From: Nymphaea colorata
Lineage: Eukaryota > Streptophyta > Magnoliopsida > Nymphaeales > Nymphaeaceae
Assembly: GCF_008831285.2 (NCBI RefSeq)
Contig: NC_045140.1
Location: forward strand, 15,115,796-15,179,795
DNA: 64,000 nt
Direction of reading: 5' to 3'
Below, piece by piece: positions 51,216 to 62,033 of this stretch. Under the pieces are notes generated by a model. That model searched no databases and had not been told where the DNA came from. It was given only the letters and a program-made list of their open reading frames with translations. The position numbers and the translations under genes were made by a program. Numbering within the stretch: position 1 is the first letter of the stretch; each line of letters begins with the position of its first letter.

Positions 51216-53940
51216 GCAACCTGCGATTGCTTAATCGGTGGTGCCAGAATGGTCTATCTGAATCGCCCGCAACGGGTCGCCTTCTTCACCTTCTTGCATT
51301 CTTCTCTTCCTTTCCCTTTTTTCTTTTCTTGGTTGGTGGTCATGGCGGTTTTATTCCTGGTGGGGCAGGCGATTTGGGGCTGTTGGGGTTCTTTGTCCCT
51401 TTCTCGCTTTCTTTTCTTCGTTCTTTATTTTGGGTTCGCATTTAGGTGGAGAGATGGGTTGGGGTGAATGGAACGCCATGGATGCCTAAAAGAGGGAGTT
51501 GAAATTGTAGATGGTGTTCTTCTCTCTTCTGTGCCATCTTTTCCCTCTTCCCTCTAAATCTCCATTTTGGGGTTCTTTTGCTTTTCTTCTCTTAGAAGTG
51601 TCGTCCGAAGAAAGGGTAGAATGGGATTCAATTAAACTCTCTCTCCCTCTCGCCATGAAATGTCAAGAGCTGTTCCACATAATACCAATGCAATGAATCG
51701 ATTTATGAACAACCGGTTTGCTTTTGCTGTTGCTGTTCGGTGACTTTATTTCATGGAGTTCTCCATCTTTTTAAGCTCCAGCAATCTCTGCGTTCCCTTT
51801 TCCCGTTGTGATCTGTGGCTTTCTCCAATGGCCGTTTCGGGTTGGACGCTGAATTAGTTTGTGACAGTTTGCAGGGAAATTGATTGATGTTCTTGGTCTG
51901 ATGAGGATGAGCTGGAGATTGGGGCCAATTCGGATTGGTACTTAACCGACGGACTTTGGTGTATGTGATCAGTGAGGTGTCTGGTTTTGATTATCTCGTT
52001 TGAGCCCACAAGGGCAGGCTGGGTGTAACAGTATGGAACTTGCAGACCCAGAGAAGTGATTGGCGTTTCATTATCGACTGTACTGAGATTGTGTATGGAA
52101 CACTCGATCTGGTTTCAGATTGGCAGAGTCCTCCGGGAATGTGGAAACCATTAAGGCCCTTGGCGCGTGAAAATTTTCTGCTACTGCAGTGGTTTGGTTA
52201 GGATATTAGTCCTCATAGTTTGGCCAGTGGGGGCCTCCCAAAGTTGACATGCTTCGGTTGACTTGGTTTGTTTACAGCGGACCAAGATTTTGGGGGTTGA
52301 ATCCGGTTAACCTAGTGCGGGTCTTTAAATTTGCCTGGAAGTTTGGATTGCCTTTCTTTTTTAGTAGTGCTTTATGATTGTTGATCCACTATTTAACTTT
52401 TTCTGCAGTGCAATCGGGGTTGTTGGCTTAGATATGATACGATCCGGTGGGGTCTTCTTATTTCTGTTATCATTGTCCTGTTCTGCAAATCACCGTCCTC
52501 CTCCTTGAGGACGTGAAGCAGCATACTGTCCTTTAAAACGATCTCTTGCTAGAGAAGATGATAAATGCTTTATGCAAACCGTAGGCTATACCTCGAACCG
52601 CCATATTCCTAAATAAGCGGCCTCAGTCATATTCTTCTATTTCCTTTTTCTGCTATCAATGACCATGAGGAGCTTAGCTAGTTGGTCATCATCTCAAACT
52701 ATGTTGTAACCTCTTGTGCGGTTGAACCATGTAGTATTTTCCTATACAAACTTTGAACTGTATTAATTGAGCTTCGAGCGATTCCGAGCTTGACATTCTT
52801 GGAGAGGTGGTGATAATAAGTGTAGCAGGATAGGATGAACTGCTGTGGGAAGCTTTGTCCGGTCCGTAGGGAGTGTTTCTCCGCCACAATGATCTAAAAG
52901 GCTTCACCGTCCTGATTTGGCAGCACGAAGGTATTATGTTAGTGGAAGCAAAAGCGTTGCGTTTCAGTTTGATGAGGGTGGTGTTTCTTATAAGCCCCAC
53001 CAATTGGGAAGGGAGGAGGGTTTTTAGCCTTCGGGAAAGGAGCATCCACACCCACCATTGTGTTCCACTGCCGCTTTTCGTATGAAAATGCCAAGCTTTG
53101 AGCCAATTCATGGGGTCAAAGAGAGATGCTTTCACAGATGCGCAGAGGAGGCCCTCTTGGGCATTTTCCAAGCGAGTCAAGGGAAAGAGGGAGTAGATGT
53201 TGCTCCAAAAGTGAGAGCAGGTGAATGGTGCATGCTTGGATTGTGAATGACATCAAGGTTAGGTTGCAACACAAAAGCGGTTCACTGTCCGTTCTTCCAT
53301 ATGAAGCAACCAAACAACTCAAAAGTAGTACAAAAGCATTGGATGGTCAACTGGAAATTACAATCACCAGTTGAGAACAAAACCCACCAAAAGCTTTAGG
53401 CATCATGAAGCAATCCAATGCTTTTATAGGAACGATGATCAATCCAACACCATTTTGGTGCTTTTGTTCATGTTAGGAAGCGGAATCTTTCCAACGGGGA
53501 GAGTGGTCGCAAAGATAATGAATTCTTATTGCTTTCAGATGGTTGGGAGAACCTGATCTTCGACCCAATTCTAATAATACATCTCCTCCTAAAACCAAGT
53601 TTGCTCGTGTGAATAATGGCACAACAGAGAAGGAAATGCTCAATTTTTAGGGCATATTTAATAAACAATTACAAGCGGTTCCCTTTATCAAACGAGTCGT
53701 AAGATCCCTGAGGTACGTTTGAGTACTGAGATTTTGATATCCCATCAATCTGTTGAAATCCGAACCAAAGCCAATCTATGAGAGAATTTGATGAGCGTTG
53801 AAATACAGGTAGAAAGGATGCCCTCATCCATATCATTCTGTTGGTGAGTCGAATTGACACACACAAACGTCGGACAGTGAGTTTCACCGCCAAATGCACT
53901 CACCGAGACTTCATAACATGCACGGATCAGCGCCTTGCCA
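51216..53940. other. Region downstream of MKK, no gene recognised
   Basis: The first few hundred bases are the MKK 3' UTR. Beyond that no domain-bearing frame was recognised. The minus-strand frame at 52689-53180 (163 codons) has a fairly balanced composition but no motif I know. It could be decayed mobile-element or pseudogene sequence. Confidence 0.35.
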
Positions 53941-53942
53941 AA

Positions 53943-53994
53943 TTAGTAGGCCGGCGTAAGAGAACGCCGTTTCTTCTGAACACGGCGTTCTCTT
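53943..53994 (-). mobile_element. Helitron-like 3' terminus (hairpin plus CTAA)
   Basis: A perfect 13-bp inverted repeat (53958-53970 and 53982-53994, 11-nt loop) forms a GC-containing hairpin. On the minus strand it is followed 11 nt later by CTAA and then T. This is the layout of a Helitron 3' end: a hairpin 10-12 nt before CTRR, inserted next to T. A matching 5' TC end was not located, and no Rep/helicase frame is present nearby. Confidence 0.4.
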
Positions 53995-53999
53995 CGTTG

Positions 54000-55032
54000 T
54001 ACGGAACATGAGAACAGCCTAGAGAGTACATTGGAATAGCATTCCTTCAATTATGAGACTTAGCTCCAACTGTTGTTGGGATAACATGTTCCCGTAATTT
54101 TCTAGGAGAAATATTCCTTAAATCCCATTATTCTCTTTTTACAGCTGGAGCCAACATCAGAATGAGAATCTATGATACAGTCCCTTTGGCAAGGTAACTT
54201 CTAGTATATCTTGGTTATCAGGAATGCTGGGCTAAAGCTCAAATAAGGGATACTTGGAAGGAACTGAGCACGACGGCAGTGAGGACTGGGTGAAGCATTT
54301 CAATGCTTAAGAACACATATTCAAGAGTTTTTTCCTTCCAGATCCTAGAGCTACTAACAGACGTCTTCTTTTATGCAGCACGTTTAACAATTTTGCTATT
54401 CATATCGACCTACTACAAGGAATTTGCATGACCTTATTAATTTGTGCATACTCATCTAAACGGAGTAAGCATATTAGTACCAAATGAACAGGACAGGCAG
54501 AGAATCCATTGATGATGATGATGATGATATAGGAGTGGGAGAATGCAAAGTCCTGGAGTGTTTGCGAAAGAAAAATCTGGTATCAATACTTTGCCCTGAA
54601 AGATGCAAATAAACCATTCATGATCATTTGCTGTGATGGCAAGGAAAGAAAAATTGTCGATGATGGTGCCATCTGACGATGGTATAGTGAAAGGTAAGGT
54701 TCGAGCACTGGTAGAGCAAGAACAAAGAAGGAAAGAAAAAGTGTCGGCACCACTTGTCAGTATTGGCACAGTCTTGCCATTTTACTTACAATTTCTAGTT
54801 TCTGGACTCAATCGGTTTTAATTTTTTAATGTAAAAACAGAAAGAAAGGCTGATTCATGTAGATTTGGCATGGCCCATACGCCCAATGCTTCTGTATCAT
54901 TCTGAGAAACAGTCTATCATAGATATTTTCATCTCTTCTATGCATTGTGCATGCTTGTGAAGATAATGCCAATAGAAAAGGCAGCTCACCTGTTGAACTC
55001 TCGACTTTCTTTAACTCGGAAGATCTTGAGTC
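54000..55032. other. Sequence left of the LINE insertion
   Basis: No gene recognised. A GAT repeat lies at about 54511-54528. The plus-strand frame at 54633-54821 is short and Lys/Arg/Glu-rich, and lacks a known motif. Confidence 0.35.
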
Positions 55033-55154
55033 TAACCTCACAACTGGAGAGCGAGAGTTGGAAGAGCGGTCGGTAAGAGTTGGCGCTCTCTAGGGTTTCT
55101 CAGGGGGGCGAGGGCTCTGCCCTCCAACCTCTTCCCTACCCCGACGATCGCCTT

Positions 55155-56245
55155 ATGGAGGAGGATAGCAGAATGCAGAGTACTTCAGACAAGGGGGAAG
55201 TGGGTGGCATGGAGGTGAGCGGCGTAATAATGCGCCTGGAAAATGAATCTTTAGGGCATGGGGCTGCTGAAGGGGTGGATGTCTTCGGTCTTCCCGACTT
55301 TGGAGAGGCAAGGACGATGAAGATGAGGGGGAAGCTGCCTGCGGGTGGTTTGGAAGGTGTGGCTCGTACTAAGATGATGAATGATTCAGTCGATTCTGGT
55401 CAAGCTCGAATGAAGGGAGCAGCTCTGCCGCCGCCTTCCAAGGATCAAGCAAATCGCGGATCGTGGTCCTCAATAGTTACTGGAAAAAGCTCTCCATCGG
55501 ATTGTGAAATCCCTCCTCTAGAAATTAGAGACATTGATGGTCAGAAAACCCTTTTCATTTCAAATGAGGCGCTCAAGGTAATGTCGTGTCCTTTTGATTT
55601 TGCTGCTGTTGCCACCCTTACGGGAAGCAATGGAAGAGGACGTTTGGATTACCCATTTATTTATGAATCATTGAAACGGCAATGGGCCCATCTTCCATCT
55701 GTGAAGTTTACTACAGTCGGCAAAGGTAATATCCTGGTGAGATCTGAAACGGAAAAAGAGATCAAGGAGGTTCACAAACCTGGTGTGTGGAAGGTTGGAT
55801 GTCGTCTTCCCATTGCATGGCATGGAAATGGAAGTCCCTGAATCTTCAAAGGTAAGAATCTGGATCCGCTTGCCAGATTTGCCGCTGCATTTATGGAACT
55901 CCCGTGTCTATTCTGATGTTTCAACGATAATGGGTGCAAGATTCATGGGAATGGATCATTGCACGAAGCGGATGGACAAAAATAACTATGCCAGGATCCT
56001 AATTGAAGTTCCTTTGGGTTACGCTCCTGTCCAAAAAGTGTCGCTGGCCTTTGAAGATGGCAAGGCAATGATCCAGATGATCGAGTTTGAAGAGAAGATT
56101 AAGCTCTGTTCCAACTGTGGGTCGACTACCCACTTTACAGAACGATCCACTAGCCAATCCTCTGTTGATGACCAGCAAAAGAAAGCTCCGACGGGATGGT
56201 CTGAGGTGAAAATGGTTAAAAAGCGAGAAACCATTTGGGGACTGT
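55155..56245 (+). pseudogene. LINE ORF1 remnant (DUF4283 plus CCHC-like knuckle)
   Basis: The first frame starts best at 55155 (MEEDSRMQ) and includes LFISNEALKVMSCPFDFA and FTTVGKGNILVRSETEKE, the start of a DUF4283 gag-like domain. It runs to 55841. The match then continues in another frame from about 55820 (VRIWIRLPDLPLHLWN, YARILIEVPL) to CSNCGSTTHF at about 56107-56136, a degenerate zinc knuckle. So there is one frameshift in the middle, near 55830. ORF1 proteins bind LINE RNA. Confidence 0.75.
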
Positions 56246-56359
56246 GAGGGTTGGAGATACAGAGAAAAAAATATATGGTTCTGGACACGGAGGACACCTC
56301 TCATGTCTTAGTGCAGTTCTGGACGCGGAGGACAAGGGGGGTGAACCGACTACTTCTTT

Positions 56360-57080
56360 ATGAAGATCTGCAGCTGGAAAATTAGGGGCGTGGCCAATAG
56401 AAGTTCAAAACAAGATCTCTGCGAGCTTCTAGCCAGGTGTGACCCAGACATCTCGTTCATTTTGGATCTAAAACTGTCTCTTGATGGCACTAGGAAATTA
56501 TAGCTCATGTTTCCTAAGTATAATATTACTTCTAACTTGAATTCTGTTGATGGGTGGGTTCATGTGCTTATCTTTTGGAATAGTGATACGGTTGATATGA
56601 TCCAGGCTGATGGTAACTCCACTTGGATTTCGTGTATATTCAGAGATCGATGCTCTGACATTAATTTTGTTACTATTGGCGTTCATTTAGACACTGATTT
56701 TAGACGTAGAAAGTGGCAGTTTATTGACTTGCAGCAGCTGATTTTGTTTACGGAGGAACCTCTGGTTTGTGTTGGTGATTTTAACGCGGTAGGTAGGACT
56801 GAGGATAAGTCGGTAATCTTCCGGCTTGGGCAGATTCTCCAATTTCATTAATGGCTGCAACTTGTTTGAGATTTCTAACTCTGATGTCAAGTAGACATGG
56901 ACAAACAATAGGACGGGCGGTGACAAATGTGATGAGTAAAATTGATCATTGTTTTGTCTCTCAGCGCTGAATGGATAGTATGTTTGAATTCAATGAGGTC
57001 CTTGAACTGCCTATGTCTTGTTCAGATCATACTCCTCTCTTATTAAATGCTGCCAAGAGTCGGGTGGGGACTCCCGGACG
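56360..57080 (+). pseudogene. LINE endonuclease domain remnant (APE-like)
   Basis: Signature pieces of the APE-type endonuclease are visible: WKIRGVANRSSKQDLCELL at the start, an ILDLK version of the LxETK motif, CVGDFNAV (the GDFN motif, about 56770), KIDHCFVS and SDHTPLLL (the SDH motif, about 57025). They lie in more than one frame, with stops between, so the enzyme cannot be made. Confidence 0.8.
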
Positions 57081-57789
57081 ATTATGCTTTTGTTTCTATA
57101 ACTACTTGATGGAACAAGAGGAATGCAAATCCATTATTGTGGATTGTTGGAGCTCTCATGTTACGGGCTTTCCACTAATTAGATGCTTGAAGAAACTTGA
57201 ATTGGTGAAAGGCCAAGTCTTTTCTTGGGCCTATCAGTTTTCTGCAGATTGTGAGACTGCAGGGAAGCTATTCTTCAAGCACAGAAAGAAGTGGAGGCAG
57301 GTAACATAGAAGCAATTCAGGCCGCAATTGATCTCAAAGCTCAGCTCAATAGATTGTTATTGATGGAAAAAAGTACAATCAAGTGGCTTCAAGAAGGGTG
57401 AATCAGTCAAAAGCAGGAGGTGTAGAAACAAAATTCATGCAATATTTGTGAATGGCCAAAAATTAGAGGAGGAGCATATCCGCCTTGCCTTCTTAGATCT
57501 CTTCAAGAATATTTTGGAAAAAGGTGATGCTTCAGGAGTTCTCTCAGCCAAAATGATGGGGAACAAGCGGGTGTCCATGGAAGAAAAAGCTGATCTTTTA
57601 GCTCCTATTTCAGATGAAGAGATCAAATGGGCTATGATGGAGGCTGACAAGGACTCTGCCCTCGGACCAGGGGATTCCCGAACAGCTTCTATAGTGCTAA
57701 TTGGGAGATTTTCAAAGAGGACATTTGTCTTTTCATCAAAGATTTTTTTTTTGTGCAGGGCAAGTTAGTTCACAAAGTTAACAGAACAC

Positions 57790-58160
57790 ATATTGCAGTC
57801 ATCCTAAATCCCTTAGGGATCATAACATCCACAACTTCCATCCTATTTCTTTATGCAATAGCACTGTTAAGTTTCTTAGTCGAATTATGGTGCGACGAAT
57901 GAAGCCCATTCTTTGTGGTATTATTGATTTAAACCAAAATGCCTTTCTGCCAGGGAGATGCATTCTAGACTGTATTCTTCTTGTTCAAAAAGTTATTCAT
58001 TCCATGGAAACTCGTAAATGCAAGTCTCTTTGTCTAAAAATTGATCTTAACAAAAGCCGACGACAGAGTGTCATGGACTTCCTTCATCATGCTATGGTCC
58101 AGCTTGGGTTTGATAAAGTCTGGATTCAAAAAGTCATGACTCTGGTGTTGAACGGTTGAC
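57790..58160 (+). pseudogene. LINE reverse transcriptase remnant (N-terminal half)
   Basis: HPISLCNSTVKFLSRIMVRRMKPIL, then NQNAFLPGRCILDCILLVQ and SLCLKIDLNKS correspond to the RT fingers and the first motifs (RPISLCN, Q.AFVPGR, KIDL.KA). The palm with YADD is missing; the match stops near 58160. Confidence 0.8.
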
Positions 58161-58329
58161 CATCCTTGTTTCAATTCTGTTGATGAGACCAGCACTATTC
58201 GCGACATTCTGACCTGGCTAAAAGGACAGGAAAAACTGGAAATCCACCAGTCACACATGGCTAAGGCAGTCAACTCGTCGTTCGACGTCGTAAAGTAGTC
58301 CCCCCGAAGCTTTCGGGAAGAGGGGGCAG

Positions 58330-58706
58330 TCTTGTGTGTAAGCACCCAACTCAAAGAACCGAACCTCTGATTATTAGAAAAATGAAAAGAAAAGGAGAAA
58401 TTGGAATTATAACGAAGCTAATCTTAGCCTTGATTAGTATGAGCAGATAAGAGATTAGTTCTATTGTTCTGGTAGATGACCAACATGACATTTTGAGATG
58501 GAGTAACCAAGAGAACAAAGTGACTTCGAGACGATAAATATGAGAAGATTGTGACAGATCTTCAAAGGCTTATAAAGGGGGTCATTACAGAGATGATTGT
58601 CCTGGTTCCTAATCTTTTTAGAGTTGGAGCCGAACCTGCTAGGGGGTGGGGTTGGGATCCGCCGAACCAGGGGTGCCCGAGCCGAGGAGTGGGTCGGGTT
58701 GTTACA
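58330..58706 (+). mobile_element. LTR fragment related to the TRIM, nested in the LINE
   Basis: A fossil fragment. The part 58544-58706 is clearly similar to the TRIM LTR at 2848-3037: it shares CTTATAAAG, GATTGTCCTGGTT, GGGATCCGCCGAACCAGGGG and the TTGTTACA end. A purine tract (GAAGAGGGGGCAG) ends near 58328, so a longer LTR from about 58330 is possible. No second LTR or target duplication was found. It interrupts the LINE between the RT and zf-RVT parts, so it is younger than the LINE or entered during its decay. Confidence 0.6.
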
Positions 58707-58714
58707 GTATATAT

Positions 58715-58880
58715 CGGTTGTGAAGGAAAATTGGTGACAGATGCTGGATTGAAAAAACTTGGTTTTCATCTAGCATCTCAGTGTTGTTTGTGTCTCAAAG
58801 CAGAAGAGAATGAACGACATACTTTCCTCGGCTGTAACGGGGCAAAGTTGATTCGGGATTTTGTCCCAAAAAAAGTTTAA
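58715..58880 (+). pseudogene. LINE zf-RVT region remnant
   Basis: LVTDAGLKKLGFHLAS, then CCLCLKAEENERHTFLGC matches the zf-RVT zinc-binding region found after the RT of plant L1 elements (LKRRGF...C..C....E...HLFF.C). The frame stops soon after at 58880. Confidence 0.75.
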
Positions 58881-59704
58881 ACAGCCGCCTCCGAGAGTCC
58901 AGTCCACCACGGAAGTTTTTGAAGAAAATTATGGAAAGATATTTGGCGTATAACATTCCATCTAATCATCTGGTTTATTTGGCGTTTAAGAAATGAAGCA
59001 AAGCATGATTCTGCCCCCCTGGTGAAAATATCTGTTCCAGGCTGTGGTACTTCTGCCAATAACAATATTTGAAGATTAATTGGGATCAAATGGATCAGAA
59101 AAGGCTGGATGTTTGGTTGAGATGTGGCATTATCTCAAATGAATGGTACTATAGCTTTGGCATCTATTATAGCATATAAACACTGCTTCATGGAATGGGG
59201 AAGCACTTAATCGGGTCGCAGGGCTGATTAAAACAATTAATGGAGACTTTACCTATGGAACCTGCTGCTGATCGAGTAACGACCGTTTCTTATCGGACAG
59301 CTGGGTTCTAGACAGATGCTTAGGAAGGATCTCGGAGTATCGGGGCCCTATTGTTGTTCGGTTGAACAGCAAATTTTGGAAAGATCAGCTTAAAGAAATG
59401 ATCAAGGATGAGCGGAAGGTGCTGGCAACTTGCTTAACGTTCAACTTCATAGGCGCAGGCGCATTTGGAGTAGACAAGTTCCTGCTGTGGAGGCTTGCAG
59501 CATGCTTTTGCTTTGCTCCGGTGAGATGGGCTTCAAGGAATGTGAGAGGGGACAGATTAACTGGAACCCCAATCAATTTTTGTTTTGGTAATGTTCTCAT
59601 CCTGTTGAGTGTTTTGATTTTTCCTGTAATTATCCCAAGTTTTTGATAATAAAGTGGAGGGCCTCGTTCTCAGCAGGTGTTCACCGGAGTATAACCTCAC
59701 AACT

Positions 59705-60517
59705 AGGCGGACGGAAATCGAAGTCCGTATCATCTATAACCCAATCTGCCTCTGTCTCTCTCACGAATGGATCATACGACAGTTTAAACAGGAAACTAGC
59801 CGATCTGATTCAATTGCAGGGATCTGAAGAAATTTGGACCCAACTGCATAAATCCTTACAATTTAGATATGACTACGAATCGAACTAAAAGTAACAAAAA
59901 ATTTTGATCCAAAAGATAGAGATTTGAAACTCCGATCAAGCCATCGATGGCTACGCATGCTGCTGTTGGGCATTCACTACCATCGAGGATCCATACAGAT
60001 GTACTTTGTCTTGAACGAGTCGGCCATTCATTAATACTCTGTCCCGATCGAGTTCTTGATTCTTTGATAATGCTGCTGATATTGTGTCATGAATTACCAA
60101 CCTTGGGTCTGCTATAAGCCAGGTCCGGGTCTGCTTTGCATTCAATATTAATGCATCGGTTCAAAACACTGTTGTCATCGAACTGCTTGAGGTTTGAGCA
60201 GAAACTCGAAACTGTAAAATGACGTTGCTGGGTTCTGCTAAATGCATTGCACAGATATCAAGTTTTCTTGTATTCTTTTGACTGGTACCAGCTAAGTGCT
60301 TGGGAAATCAGATTATATTTGGAATCGGCATAGCAAATTGGAAACTTTTCATCCTTACCAATTCAAGATACCAGAAACGAAAAAAAAAAGGCATTTTAAC
60401 TTTTAGGATTATGACGAAAGCGTGCTTTAACTGGCAAAATATTAATCTGACGGTCAAAAGTAACACATATTCAAAGATGGCCGTGATCTTGTTTCTCAAG
60501 CATGTTTTATAGAACAT

Positions 60518-60554
<37 letters not shown>

Positions 60555-61386
60555 AGGATAGAGCTCCACAACCTACGCCATTTTCTTTGTATTTGCAACT
60601 AGGGGCTAGGGCTGTATAGGAACTGAGTTTGAGCTAAGTTGGGGTGGCTCGAACTTCTGGACAGTCATGTATGCTTGTCTCGAGGGGAGGGGAGCACAAA
60701 CCTAAACACAACTCGAGCTAGCGCTGAGCTTCACCTGACCATGAGCCGAACATGAAAAGTTTATGAAGGGTATTTCATTTTACCGTCTAACAAAAAGACC
60801 AAAAACCCCCACTCTTTCCCCATCCTCTTAGGTTTGGTGGAGTGAGATACCTCTGCTATGCTTCAGCTCATACATCAATGCCCATTTCTACAACACAAGT
60901 AGTTTTAAGCTTTGAAAATTTGAAATAGAGACTACTACCTAGTAGCTTTGCCAGCTCCTTTCCATACTACAATATTGTCATATACATTATATATGTTCAT
61001 AAGGAGCTTAAGAGAGCTAAGCTTTATACAAATTGAGCTCGATACTCACAAAATAGAAGGCAGATTTTAAAATATTTTTCTCTTTTTTTTAAACTTCATT
61101 TACGGCGTTCCCGCTTGTAATTAACCGACAAATATCCAAAAATGCCTCTTCTTAAATTTCGCGATAATATCGGGAAAACGATTTTGCAAATACAGGCGGC
61201 CTGACTGCAACTCCCGATTTGGTGGGATTCAGCGAATACGATCCGTCCGTACGACGGTACGAGCTGGGCATACTGACGTGGACTTGTTTTCTGGGTACTT
61301 CTTGAAGTTATCAGTGATTTTCCGTAGGATAAGAAGGGCAACGTGGTGGTTTTATCGTGCAAGAGCAGTGTTTTGGTAATATTTCC
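59705..61386. other. Intergenic region between the LINE and the ERF gene
   Basis: No gene recognised. An open plus-strand frame (59643-59888) crosses the LINE junction and ends in IQLQGSEEIWTQLHKSLQ, without a known motif. An AT microsatellite is at 60523-60552. Confidence 0.4.
60523..60552. repeat. (AT)n microsatellite
   Basis: About 15 uninterrupted AT units. Confidence 0.95.
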
Positions 61387-61387
61387 A

Positions 61388-61397
61388 TATTTATATG
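61388..61397 (+). promoter_or_regulatory. Possible TATA box of the ERF gene
   Basis: TATTTATATG about 140 bp before the ATG, followed by a GA-rich stretch and an AGGGTTTTCGG leader motif common in plant 5' UTRs. Confidence 0.35.
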
Positions 61398-61535
61398 ACG
61401 AGCAGAGAGAGAATGATAGAGAGAGAGAGAGAGAGAGGAAGAGATGGCGGGAAAAAATATAGAACCCTGGTGAGCAGAGGCCGGCCGGAGAAGATCTAGG
61501 GTTTTCGGTCTGTTCCGTCTTGTTCTGGTAAATCC

Positions 61536-62033
61536 ATGAAGGACGGTCCGCCATCTTCCCCGGAAGACGCTACGACAGAAGCAGCCGGAGACGAGGACGG
61601 CGGCGGAGGGACTCCACCGGCCAGGCCGCCAGCTAACCCCTACCGTGGTGTCCGGATGCGCAAGTGGGGAACCTGGGTGGCGGAGATCCGGGAGCCGAGG
61701 AAAAAAGGCCGGATCTGGCTCGGTTCCTACGCGTCTCCTGTAGCAGCGGCGCGGGCGTATGACACAGCCAGCCTCTGCCTCCGCGGCCCCGCCGCCCGCC
61801 TCAACTTCCCTCGCCTCGCCGGATCCATCGAGATCCGCCAGGATATGTCCGTCGAGGACGTCCGCCGGAAGGCCGCCGAGGTTGGGGCGAGGGTCGACGC
61901 TTTCGAGGCCGGCCTCCGATCTCTCCGGGAGGGGCTGTTCCAGGGGTTCAGGAGAGCTCACTTCGGACCAGACTTGGATCTGATAGAGAGCCGTGATCTC
62001 CAGACAGGCGTACCGGATCTTCCGAGTCGGTAA
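61536..62033 (+). CDS. Small DREB-type AP2/ERF transcription factor
   Basis: Intronless, 165 residues. The single AP2 domain spans about 35-93: [39 protein letters not shown], then [10 protein letters not shown]. In AP2-domain numbering it has Val14 (residue 48) and Glu19 (residue 53), the DREB-type pair, which predicts binding to DRE/CRT (CCGAC) rather than GCC-box sites. The [10 protein letters not shown]...IWLGSY...LNFP wording is closest to ERF groups II/III (DREB A-5/A-4 like). A long predicted helix ([25 protein letters not shown]) follows the domain. No EAR (LxLxL/DLNxxP) repression motif is present at the C-terminus. The codons are GC-rich, like the other intronless genes here. The exact subgroup is uncertain. 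Confidence 0.94.
   Translation: MKDGPPSSPEDATTEAAGDEDGGGGTPPARPPANPYRGVRMRKWGTWVAEIREPRKKGRIWLGSYASPVAAARAYDTASLCLRGPAARLNFPRLAGSIEIRQDMSVEDVRRKAAEVGARVDAFEAGLRSLREGLFQGFRRAHFGPDLDLIESRDLQTGVPDLPSR

Larger units (their letters stand above)
55033..59704 (+). mobile_element. L1-type LINE, decayed, with 13-bp target duplication
   Basis: A plant L1-clade non-LTR element occupying 55046-59691. It is flanked by the exact 13-bp repeat TAACCTCACAACT at 55033-55045 and 59692-59704. Parts in order: ORF1 with DUF4283 and a zinc knuckle, an APE-type endonuclease, a reverse transcriptase N-terminal half, a zf-RVT zinc-finger region and a 3' part. It is about 4.6 kb against 6-7 kb for full plant L1 elements. 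The YADD catalytic block of the RT is not visible, and the segment 58,160-58,710 is foreign or rearranged. Several frameshifts and stops make it non-autonomous. No long poly-A precedes the right duplication, only TAATAAAG about 45 bp before it. Confidence 0.88.
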
